Shown: piece after piece, positions 1 through 6,552 of the stretch
Layout of the letters: each line of letters begins with the position of its first letter
Numbering within the stretch: position 1 is the first letter of the stretch
Source: UBA6448 sp051893155
GTDB taxonomy: Bacteria > Bacillota_I > Bacilli_A > RF39 > UBA660
Direction: 5' to 3'
Assembly: GCA_051893155.1 (NCBI GenBank)
Contig: JBJFGY010000088.1
Location: 1 to 7,043, forward strand
Length of the DNA: 7,043 nt
Translations under genes and position numbers: made by a program
Notes under the pieces: generated by a model
Databases searched by the model: none
Told to the model about the DNA's origin: nothing
The model's input: only the letters and a program-made list of their open reading frames with translations

Positions 1-27
1 TATAAAAAATATATCTTTTTTTATTAT

Positions 28-60
28 AAAAAAATAAGGTTAAATATTTATAACCTTATT
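28..60 (-). terminator. Rho-independent terminator of the regulator/exported-protein operon
   Basis: A perfect 10-bp inverted repeat, AATAAGGTTA (33-42) and TAACCTTATT (51-60), encloses an 8-base loop. On the minus strand the stem runs directly into a U-rich tract formed by the A-run at 28-34. It lies about 70 bases past the stop of the exported-protein gene and is the only good hairpin there. The stem has just four G/C pairs, so it may be a moderate terminator. Upstream of the run, the first 27 bases are featureless A/T. Confidence 0.72.
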
Positions 61-129
61 AAATATATAAATAAGGATAATTACATATTATCTATTTATA
101 TATAATAAAATAAAGATAAATAGGGGATT

Positions 130-933
130 TTAGCTAACTTTTGCAGTACTTTTCCAATAATAATTACCCTCTTCATTTTTAGTAAAAATATGTTTATATA
201 ATGAACCATATTTTTTCACAAATTTAATATTTATTGTTTTATCTGGATTATTATTTAATATATCAGTACATTTGCTATTTACTGTTTTATTAATATCTTC
301 ATAACATATATTATTATTAATTAATAATAAATAATCGTAAATAATTATATTATTACCCTTTTTTACTGCTTTTTGAATAAATCTATATGTTGTAGGACTC
401 CACCCTACTTCTACTTTTCTTTCAATTGAACTACCACAATAATAAATATTATCATCATTATTAAAATAACATGTATTTTCACCATTTAATCTAAAATCAT
501 CATAGTTTGTAATACTATCATTAAATATTTTATCATAATTTTTATTTAATATATCTGTTTTTACTTTAGTTATTTTACATAAATCTTCATTTTCTTCTTT
601 TAAAAATAGTTCTTTTTTATTAATACTACAATTTTCTTTATTTTTATTAGTATTTAAATAATCTTCTTCATAATCATCTGATTTTTGATATGCTAAACAC
701 ATTTTTTGATCATAACTTAAAGAATCAATACTTACTTCATTATCTTGATAAAAAACTAATCCATCACAATAATTAATATCATGTTCAATCAAATCATAAA
801 GCATTGTAACTTCATTACCATTAATATCTAAGCTATTATGAAATCCTAAAAAATATATAAAAAACAGTATAATTAGAAATATAAAAACTCCCCCTACTAC
901 ACTAATATGTTTTTTATTAATTTTTTTCATCAT
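130..933 (-). CDS. Single-pass, cysteine-rich exported protein of unknown function
   Basis: I do not recognise this 267-residue protein. It begins with a lysine-rich stretch (residues 3-8), followed by one hydrophobic segment at about 10-31 (VVGGVFIFLIILFF core). No signal-peptidase site or lipobox is evident, so it is probably an N-terminally anchored protein with its bulk outside the membrane. The remaining ~235 residues are rich in Asn, Asp, Lys and Tyr and contain eight cysteines (56, 79, 102, 119, 155, 166, 210, 222). The even number suggests disulfides (inference). The C-terminus has a compact aromatic stretch (YKHIF...GNYYW, 246-260). It starts 3 bases after the stop of the Xre-type gene, whose last codons supply its SD (AAGG, 942-945). 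The spacing is 8 bases to the first ATG (933) and 11 to the second (930), favouring the first. It is almost certainly co-transcribed with that regulator. Confidence 0.85.
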   Translation of the reverse strand: MMKKINKKHISVVGGVFIFLIILFFIYFLGFHNSLDINGNEVTMLYDLIEHDINYCDGLVFYQDNEVSIDSLSYDQKMCLAYQKSDDYEEDYLNTNKNKENCSINKKELFLKEENEDLCKITKVKTDILNKNYDKIFNDSITNYDDFRLNGENTCYFNNDDNIYYCGSSIERKVEVGWSPTTYRFIQKAVKKGNNIIIYDYLLLINNNICYEDINKTVNSKCTDILNNNPDKTINIKFVKKYGSLYKHIFTKNEEGNYYWKSTAKVS

Positions 934-936
934 ATA

Positions 937-1707
937 TTATACCTTACGTGACTGAATTTCGGCAATTTTTTCAAAAACTTCAGCAGCATTTTGTTCATTA
1001 ATATCATTATATCCAAGTTCATGTAATGCTTGAATTTTAATGGTATTTAAAGCTTGTGTACGACTCATTTTTTCTTCATTTTTTTGTTCAATTTCTCTTA
1101 TAAATCTTTTTCTAGATTCTGCAACTTTACTTTTTGAAGGACTACCATTGTTGTATAAATTTAATCCAGAATATAATATACCTTCAAAAATAAATTGTTT
1201 ATCTTCATTATACATAAATTCTTCTGGTTTAATAAAGCCATTTGTTTTAGCAATATAAGCCATAATATATTTTATTTCAGGTACATTATCCATTGATTGA
1301 AGTAAATAATAAGTGTATTTTACAGTGCTTTTTTCAGCATCTGATCCGTCTAACCATTTTTCTTTTAATAAATATACAATATCTGATAATAATGCTTTTC
1401 CATCTTTATCAACACCAGACAAGTCAAAATTACTTATTAAATTTTCTTCTTTTTGACAATTACTATTTAATTTTTTTTCAACTGCAAGCATATATTCAGT
1501 AGTTACATTTATTTTATCAAAACCTTTAAAATTGCTAGAATCTATTTCAAGCAATTGAAATAATAATATTTTTTTCTCTTTAGGCCATTTATCTATATTA
1601 TCAAAAGTTAAATAGTTATATACCATCTGTCTTGATACACCTAAATATTTGGCTAATTTTACCTTAGATATTCCTAGTTCTTGTAATAAATTATTTAATG
1701 AATCCAT
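937..1707 (-). CDS. Xre-type helix-turn-helix regulator with a novel helical C-terminal region
   Basis: This is a 256-residue, probably cytoplasmic DNA-binding protein. Residues 3-33 read as a Cro/CI-type HTH: SKVKLAKYLGVS is helix 2 plus the turn, and SRQMVYNYL is the recognition helix. The remaining ~220 residues look mostly helical and charged (e.g. 105-155 and 195-256). I cannot assign a ligand-binding, peptidase or phosphorelay domain, and no membrane segment is visible. The start at 1707 has a strong SD (AAAGGAG, 1716-1722) 8 bases upstream. A separate promoter lies between this gene and smc, and the next gene starts 3 bases after its stop. The paired exported protein suggests a sensor/target relationship (inference). 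A short direct repeat over its own promoter suggests autoregulation (inference). The HTH call is firm; the physiological role is unknown. Confidence 0.85.
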   Translation of the reverse strand: MDSLNNLLQELGISKVKLAKYLGVSRQMVYNYLTFDNIDKWPKEKKILLFQLLEIDSSNFKGFDKINVTTEYMLAVEKKLNSNCQKEENLISNFDLSGVDKDGKALLSDIVYLLKEKWLDGSDAEKSTVKYTYYLLQSMDNVPEIKYIMAYIAKTNGFIKPEEFMYNEDKQFIFEGILYSGLNLYNNGSPSKSKVAESRKRFIREIEQKNEEKMSRTQALNTIKIQALHELGYNDINEQNAAEVFEKIAEIQSRKV

Positions 1708-1715
1708 AATTAATT

Positions 1716-1760
1716 CTCCTTTACATTATAATTATACATTACTTAACACTATTTTGTAAA
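1716..1760 (-). promoter_or_regulatory. Promoter and strong SD of the Xre-type regulator gene
   Basis: On the minus strand, a -35 TTTACA (1755-1760) and a -10 TATAAT (1731-1736) are separated by 18 bases, followed by the SD AAAGGAG (1716-1722). The 65-base gap after smc holds no hairpin terminator, so smc read-through may add to expression. The 7-mer TACATTA is repeated directly on the plus strand at 1722-1728 and 1735-1741, bracketing the -10. Confidence 0.65.
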
Positions 1761-1772
1761 TATAAATTAACA

Positions 1773-4691
1773 TTAAATATTATTTTCTAGTCTTACTGAG
1801 ACTAATTTAGATACACCACTTTCTTCCATAGTAACACCATATAATTTTGCGGCATATTCCATCATTTTTTTCTTATGGGTTATTAAAATAAATTGGCTAG
1901 TATTTTTCATACTTTTTAAATAATCACCAAACATAATAACATTTTCTTCATCAAGTGGAGCTTCAACTTCATCAAGTACTACAAAAGGAGCTGGCTTAAC
2001 ATTTAAAATAGCAAAAATTAAGCATATTGCTGTTAATGCTTTTTCACCACCAGATAATGCAGCAGTAGAATTTAATTTTTTTCCTGGAGGTACCGCTAAA
2101 ATGGAAATTCCAGTATTTAATAAGTCATTTTCATCAGTTAGTTTTAATACGCCATTTCCACCTTTAAACATTTTTCGAAAGCATATTGAAAATTCTTTAG
2201 ATATTTCATCAAAAGTAGTTTTAAAGCGTTTTTTCATGATATCATCCATTTCATCAATAATATCGTAAAGTTTTTTAGATGATGCTTCTAAATCAGCTTT
2301 TTGATTATCTAAAAAATCATATCTATTTTTAAGTCTATCATATTCTGAAATACTTCCTACGTTTATATTATTTAAATTTTTAATTTCATTTTTATAATTA
2401 TAAACAATTTCTCTTGCTTCATTTTCATCAATATTTAAATTAAATTTACTTAATGCATTTTCATAACTCATATTGTATTCATTTTGAAGAGTATTAAGAA
2501 GTGAATCTATTTTTACTTCTAATTTACCAATTTCAATTTCATTATTTTTAATATCATTAATATTTTTATTATACATAGTATTAATTTCATTAATTTCTTT
2601 CTCAGTACTTTCAATTTTTTCTGATATATCAAATTTTTTAGATCTCAAATCATTAATATTATTTTCAATAATTTCTTTTTCTTTAGATTTATTATTTAAA
2701 GTCTTTAAAATGTTTTCAATTACATCATTTAAAGTATTATTATTAAGATTATCAAAACCTTTTATATTATTTTCTACGTATGATAATTTATCTTTTAATT
2801 CTAAAATATTTTTTTCTTTATTTTCAATAATAATTCGATTTTGTACAATTTTTGAATTAATATTTGTTATATCATTTAATAACTTATCATGGCTACTTAT
2901 TTTATTTTCTAATGTAGTATTAATACTTTCTAATAACCCTTTTTTATCATTATATTCTGATTGTAATTTTGCAAGTATAATTTTATCATCAGAAATTGTT
3001 TTATTTTCACCACCACTAACAGCACCACCTGGATAAATAATATCTCCTTCAAGTGATACTATTTTGTATTTAAAATCCAATATCTTACCTATTATTTGTA
3101 AATCATTAATTGAATTTACAATTATAACATTACCTAATTGATTTTCAATAATATTTTTATATTTTGTATCATATTCAATTAAATCAGATGCAATACCAAT
3201 AAAACCATCCATATTTTTTATTTTATTAAGGGTATCTAATGAAATGTATCTTGATTTAATTATATCTAATGGAAAAAATGTTGCTCTTCCTAGCTTATTA
3301 ACTTTTAAATAATTAATTGCTTTTTTAGCACTATCAAAATCAGTTGTAACAATAAAGTTCGAAGCTGCTCCCAAAGCCATTGAAATAGCTACACTGTGTG
3401 ATTCATTAACGGTAATTATATTACCAATTGTGTTATGAATTCCTTTAAGTTCAGTTGATGATATAATAGAATTTATACTTTTTGGTAAATATAAGTTATT
3501 TTCAAGATTAGTTTTTATTATATTAATCTTATTTTCAAGGTTTAAAAGTTCTTTTGATTTTACATTATAATCTGCTTTTAAAGTTGTTATTTTAATTTTT
3601 TGTTTCAATTCTTCATTATTTTTATCATTATATTCTTTTATTAAATTACTATAAGTTTCTTTTAATAAATTTATTTCATTTTGTAATACAGCAATTTTTT
3701 TCTCATAGGTTAGTTTTTCTTCTTTTAAAGTAAGCAAATTTTCATTAATTTTATCTTGATTAACACTTAATTTTACTCTTTCTAAATTAATTTGTTTTTC
3801 GCCTTGAAGTCTTGCAATATCATCATTAATTTGAATAATTTGATTATTATATTCAGATATTTTATCATCTATTTTAATTAGTTCTAGTTTAAGATCTTCG
3901 AGTTCATCTGCTCTTTTTGGTAAAAGAAATTCTTGCTTTTTAGCTAGCACTTCATTTTTATTTTTTAATTCATCATAACTATTTTTATATTTTGTAATAT
4001 CATTAACTATTAATGAGCATTCAATATTTTCAAGATTACTTTTAATTTTTAAATATTTTTCAGCATCCCTTTTTTGCTTTTCCAAGGGTTTTAAACTTGT
4101 TAATACTTCTTTAATTATTAGGTCTAATCTAGTAATATTTTCCTTTGTATTTTCTAATTTTTTTAAAGTTTCTTCTTTCCTTTTTTTATATTTTAATACT
4201 CCAGCAGCATTTTCAAATAATGCTCTTCTTTCAAATGATTTATTATCAACTAAAGCATTAATATTACCTTGAGTAATAATATTAAATTTAGAAGAAACGT
4301 CAGTAAGTAAATTAGTAATATCTTTAAGTCGTACTTTAGAATTATTTATAAAATATTCATTTTCTCCAGTTTTATATATTGTTCTTTTAATTTCAACATC
4401 ATTAAAATCACAATTTAATGTATGATCACTATTATTAAATAAAATACTTACACTTGCTTTATTAAGTGCATCCCTAGTTTTAGAACCACTAAAAATAATA
4501 TCACTCATTTTTTCTTCACCACGAAGAGTTTTTACACTTTGTTCTCCTAAAACCCAAAGTAATGCATCAACAATATTACTTTTACCACTTCCATTTGGAC
4601 CAACTATTGCACTAATATCTCTATCAAAATTAAGCTCCGTTTTATCAGCAAATGATTTAAAACCTTGCATTTTTATACTTTTTATATACAT
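1773..4691 (-). CDS. smc: Chromosome segregation/condensation ATPase SMC, short-armed
   Basis: SMC is the ATPase core of bacterial condensin; as a dimer with ScpA/ScpB it loads on DNA, extrudes loops and helps separate sister chromosomes. All head elements are present: Walker A GPNGSGKS (31-38), the arginine after the first helix in LRG (56-58), the Q-loop glutamine 141 (TQGNI), the ABC signature LSGGE (879-883), Walker B FVVLDE (903-908), a D-loop at about 913-918 and the switch histidine 939. The hinge spans about 412-562 and ends in the conserved glycine-rich YPGGAVSGG (553-561). Lys/Glu/Asn/Ile-rich coiled coils (about 171-400 and 565-820) connect hinge and head. At 972 residues it is about 200 shorter than the B. 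subtilis type (~1190) and close to mycoplasma P115 (~980); the shortage is in the arms. It starts 3 bases after rnc with SD AAGG (4698-4701) 6 bases upstream, so translation is probably coupled. Confidence 0.98.
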   Translation of the reverse strand: MYIKSIKMQGFKSFADKTELNFDRDISAIVGPNGSGKSNIVDALLWVLGEQSVKTLRGEEKMSDIIFSGSKTRDALNKASVSILFNNSDHTLNCDFNDVEIKRTIYKTGENEYFINNSKVRLKDITNLLTDVSSKFNIITQGNINALVDNKSFERRALFENAAGVLKYKKRKEETLKKLENTKENITRLDLIIKEVLTSLKPLEKQKRDAEKYLKIKSNLENIECSLIVNDITKYKNSYDELKNKNEVLAKKQEFLLPKRADELEDLKLELIKIDDKISEYNNQIIQINDDIARLQGEKQINLERVKLSVNQDKINENLLTLKEEKLTYEKKIAVLQNEINLLKETYSNLIKEYNDKNNEELKQKIKITTLKADYNVKSKELLNLENKINIIKTNLENNLYLPKSINSIISSTELKGIHNTIGNIITVNESHSVAISMALGAASNFIVTTDFDSAKKAINYLKVNKLGRATFFPLDIIKSRYISLDTLNKIKNMDGFIGIASDLIEYDTKYKNIIENQLGNVIIVNSINDLQIIGKILDFKYKIVSLEGDIIYPGGAVSGGENKTISDDKIILAKLQSEYNDKKGLLESINTTLENKISSHDKLLNDITNINSKIVQNRIIIENKEKNILELKDKLSYVENNIKGFDNLNNNTLNDVIENILKTLNNKSKEKEIIENNINDLRSKKFDISEKIESTEKEINEINTMYNKNINDIKNNEIEIGKLEVKIDSLLNTLQNEYNMSYENALSKFNLNIDENEAREIVYNYKNEIKNLNNINVGSISEYDRLKNRYDFLDNQKADLEASSKKLYDIIDEMDDIMKKRFKTTFDEISKEFSICFRKMFKGGNGVLKLTDENDLLNTGISILAVPPGKKLNSTAALSGGEKALTAICLIFAILNVKPAPFVVLDEVEAPLDEENVIMFGDYLKSMKNTSQFILITHKKKMMEYAAKLYGVTMEESGVSKLVSVRLENNI

Positions 4692-4694
4692 ATT

Positions 4695-5342
4695 TTACCT
4701 TGCACTTTTCTTTAATGCATCTTTCGCCGCATTTTGTTCAGCTTCTTTTTTAGTTTTTCCTGTTCCAACACCAAGAATAATATCATTTACTTTTGCACTT
4801 GCTTTAAATAATGGATTATTTGCATCTTCGCTAATTGTTTCAATATCATATACTACTGATTTTTGAGAAGTTTGGATTAATTCTTGAAAAATAGTCTTAT
4901 AATCTAAAAAAAGATTTTCTTGTTTTTTTATGTGTGGAATCACAACATCATAAATATATTTTTTGCATACTTCAAATCCCTGATCAAGATATATTACAGC
5001 AAGGATTGCTTCAAAAACATCGGCAATAATAGTATTATTTGGAATACCATGTAATCCATTACCAACCTTAATATATTTTTCATATCCAACATCTTTAGCA
5101 TATACATTTAATGCTTCTTCACATACGTAGCTTGCTCTAATTTTAGACATTTGTCCTTCCTTTAAATCCTTTTGATTATAAAGATATTCACTAATTATTA
5201 GTTGCAATACTGAATCGCCTAAATATTCAAGTCTTTCATAATGTTCTAAATGTTTTTCATTAGCATATGATGAATGAGTTAATGCAATCATTAAAAGTTT
5301 TTTATTTTTAATTTCTATTCCATATTTTTTTAAAAAATCCAT
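4695..5342 (-). CDS. rnc: Ribonuclease III
   Basis: RNase III cuts double-stranded RNA, including the 16S/23S stems of the rRNA precursor, and processes other structured RNAs as a homodimer. The 215-residue protein has the usual length and two domains. The catalytic domain (about 1-140) has the signature ERLEYLGDSV (36-45). The acidic residues expected for two-metal catalysis are all visible: E36, E39, D43, E62, D108 and E111. The double-stranded RNA-binding domain (about 147-212) opens with DYKTIFQELIQ and closes with the RNA-contacting GTGKTKKEAEQNAAKDAL block. SD AAGGTG (5348-5353) is 5 bases before the ATG. It is first in a two-gene unit with smc, a pairing common in Bacillota, and is driven by the leftward promoter in the divergent region. 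Confidence 0.98.
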   Translation of the reverse strand: MDFLKKYGIEIKNKKLLMIALTHSSYANEKHLEHYERLEYLGDSVLQLIISEYLYNQKDLKEGQMSKIRASYVCEEALNVYAKDVGYEKYIKVGNGLHGIPNNTIIADVFEAILAVIYLDQGFEVCKKYIYDVVIPHIKKQENLFLDYKTIFQELIQTSQKSVVYDIETISEDANNPLFKASAKVNDIILGVGTGKTKKEAEQNAAKDALKKSAR

Positions 5343-5347
5343 TGTTT

Positions 5348-5400
5348 CACCTTACTACTTTCGCTTAATTTAGTATACCATAATATAAATAAATTGTAAA
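5348..5400 (-). promoter_or_regulatory. Promoter and SD of rnc-smc
   Basis: On the minus strand, a -35 TTTACA (5395-5400) and a -10 TATACT (5372-5377) are separated by 17 bases. The TG at the -15/-14 position makes it an extended -10 (TGGTATACT). Predicted initiation is near 5365, giving a leader of about 20 bases that contains the SD AAGGTG (5348-5353). The -35 box covers the same bases as the yidD -35 box on the other strand. Confidence 0.72.
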
Positions 5401-5422
5401 TTTATAAAAAATATTGTATAAT
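5394..5422 (+). promoter_or_regulatory. Promoter of yidD and the ZnuA-like gene
   Basis: The -35 TTGTAA (5394-5399) and a consensus -10 TATAAT (5417-5422) are separated by 17 bases. Predicted initiation is near 5429-5430, leaving a leader of only about 11 bases before the yidD ATG. The only SD-like sequence in that leader is a weak GGATGAG (5432-5438). Confidence 0.7.
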
Positions 5423-5440
5423 AAAAATTGTGGATGAGAT

Positions 5441-5647
5441 ATGAAAAAAATTTTAATATTCTTAATTAGAGGTTATCAAATTTTTCCAAGTAATTCACAT
5501 AAAATGTGTCGTTTTACCCCAACATGTAGTGAATATATGATACAGGCAATTTATAAGTATGGCGTAATAAAAGGCATAAAATTAGGGATAAAAAGGTTAA
5601 AAAAATGTCGGCCAAAAGGTCCATGTGGTTATGACCCAGTTCCATAA
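5441..5647 (+). CDS. yidD: Membrane protein insertion efficiency factor YidD
   Basis: YidD is a small membrane-associated protein that assists YidC-dependent insertion of inner-membrane proteins. The 68-residue product matches the family almost end to end: a hydrophobic/basic N-terminus (KKILIFLIRGYQ), the core CRFTPTCSEY (23-32), the basic amphipathic stretch YGVIKGIKLGIKRLKKC (40-56) and the terminal GYDPVP (63-68). The family cysteines are C23, C29 and C56. C62 gives PCGYDPVP where PGGYDPVP is commoner, and T26 replaces the usual aromatic residue of CRF[YF]PTCS. An in-frame TGA at 5435-5437 rules out an earlier start. Many bacteria keep yidD between rnpA and yidC; here it instead opens a two-gene unit with a ZnuA-like lipoprotein 14 bases downstream. 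Confidence 0.96.
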   Translation: MKKILIFLIRGYQIFPSNSHKMCRFTPTCSEYMIQAIYKYGVIKGIKLGIKRLKKCRPKGPCGYDPVP

Positions 5648-5650
5648 AGA

Positions 5651-5657
5651 AAAGGAG
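5651..5657 (+). promoter_or_regulatory. Ribosome binding site of the ZnuA-like gene
   Basis: AAAGGAG in the 14-base gap after yidD is much stronger than the yidD SD itself. It lies only 4 bases from the ATG at 5662 and fixes that start. The second gene of the pair may therefore be translated better than the first. Confidence 0.8.
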
Positions 5658-5661
5658 TTAT

Positions 5662-6522
5662 ATGAAAAAAGGTTTTTTAAAAAAAATTTTAATGTTTTCA
5701 ATTATGATTTTGATAACATGCTCTTGTTCAATCCAAAAAGATGATTTAGAGGGTGCAACAATTTATACTACAGTTTATCCAATAAAATATATTACTAATT
5801 ATTTATATGGTTCGTACTCTACTATTAATAGTATTTATCCAAAAGATTGTGATTTAAATACTTTTAATTTAACCGATAAACAAATTGAATATTATGCAAA
5901 ATCAGATTTATTTATTTATAATGGTTTAACAAATGAAAAGGAAACCGCAAAAACTTTATTAAATAAAAATAAGGATTTGTTAATTATAGATGTATCATAT
6001 GGTTTAAATGTTGATAATTCTTCTGAAGAATTATGGTTAAGTCCTAAAAATTATTTAATGCTATCAAAAAATATTAGAGATAATTTAACAAATTATTTAA
6101 CAAGTAAATATATTATTGAAGAAGTTAATAATAATTATTCTGACTTTGAAGAAAAAATATCACTAATTGATGTTAATTTAAGAAGTATAGCATCAAGTGC
6201 TGGTGAAAAAAATAATATTATTACAAGTAGTAATACCTTAAACTTTTTAAATGATTATGGTTTTAATGTAATTAGCTTGCAAGATGAAGAAAATTTAAAA
6301 GAAATTAGACTTAATAATATAAAAAATAAATTTAAATCTAATAAATATAAATATATATTATGTTTAGATACTGATATTAATAATGATATTGTTACAGAAC
6401 TTGTAAATAATTATAATGCAAAAACTATTATTGTAGATTCATTAACACTATCACTTGATGATGATGATTATTTCAATATTATGAATGAATTTATAGAAAA
6501 TATTAAAAGTGCTCTAAGTTAA
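5662..6522 (+). CDS. ZnuA/TroA-fold metal-transporter binding lipoprotein lacking the metal-ligand histidines
   Basis: This 286-residue protein resembles the solute-binding lipoproteins of zinc/manganese ABC importers. It has a lysine-rich start, a hydrophobic stretch (9-18) and TCSCS (19-23), with C20 or C22 as candidate lipidated residue; both lipoboxes are imperfect. Family landmarks follow in order: TTVYPIKYITNYLYG (36-50), AKSDLFIYNGL (79-89), ELWLSPKNYLMLSKNIRD (123-140), a long helical linker (about 140-180), IITSSNTLNFLNDYGFNVISLQ (186-207) and NAKTIIVDSL (252-261). The three positions that are normally histidine appear to be N66, E123 and S190, and the usual acidic fourth ligand aligns with D236. 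The protein contains no histidine anywhere. Either it binds metal through other residues, binds another ligand, or has lost binding. No permease or ATPase gene is adjacent in this window. The fold assignment is fairly sure; the substrate is not. Confidence 0.82.
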   Translation: MKKGFLKKILMFSIMILITCSCSIQKDDLEGATIYTTVYPIKYITNYLYGSYSTINSIYPKDCDLNTFNLTDKQIEYYAKSDLFIYNGLTNEKETAKTLLNKNKDLLIIDVSYGLNVDNSSEELWLSPKNYLMLSKNIRDNLTNYLTSKYIIEEVNNNYSDFEEKISLIDVNLRSIASSAGEKNNIITSSNTLNFLNDYGFNVISLQDEENLKEIRLNNIKNKFKSNKYKYILCLDTDINNDIVTELVNNYNAKTIIVDSLTLSLDDDDYFNIMNEFIENIKSALS

Positions 6523-6552
6523 TTGACAAAATAGCTACTTTTATAGTAAAAT
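6523..6552 (+). promoter_or_regulatory. Promoter of tRNA-Ser(GCU)
   Basis: A perfect -35 TTGACA (6523-6528) begins on the base after the TAA of the ZnuA-like gene. The -10 TAAAAT (6547-6552) follows at 18-base spacing, and predicted initiation is near 6559, about 11 bases before the tRNA. An 8-bp inverted repeat, AGCTACTT (6533-6540) and AAGTAGCT (6557-6564), brackets the -10. No terminator separates it from the upstream gene, so read-through into the tRNA is also possible. Confidence 0.75.

Noticed and set aside
92..123. 8-bp inverted repeat CTATTTAT / ATAAATAG
   Set aside because: It has a 16-base loop, one G/C pair and no following T-run on either strand. In sequence this AT-rich it is likely chance; the hairpin at 33-60 is the better terminator.
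928..930. Second ATG as start of the exported protein
   Set aside because: The SD-to-start spacing is 8 bases to the first ATG and 11 to the second. The second is possible, but the first fits better; the difference is one residue.
1040..1502. Two rightward open frames (1040-1258 and 1293-1502)
   Set aside because: They are antisense to the well-supported HTH regulator gene, lack SD sites, and have the Phe/Leu/Ile-rich composition expected from reversed Lys/Glu-rich codons.
1737..1772. Terminator after smc
   Set aside because: No GC-containing hairpin with a T-run is present on the minus strand, so no terminator is claimed and read-through is left open.
2710..3036. 108-codon rightward open frame inside smc
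   Set aside because: It is antisense to the SMC coiled coil; the Leu/Phe/Ser bias is a by-product of the coiled-coil codons.
6542..6547. TATAGT as the -10 of tRNA-Ser
   Set aside because: It would leave only 13 bases to the -35 TTGACA; TAAAAT at 18 bases is the workable choice.
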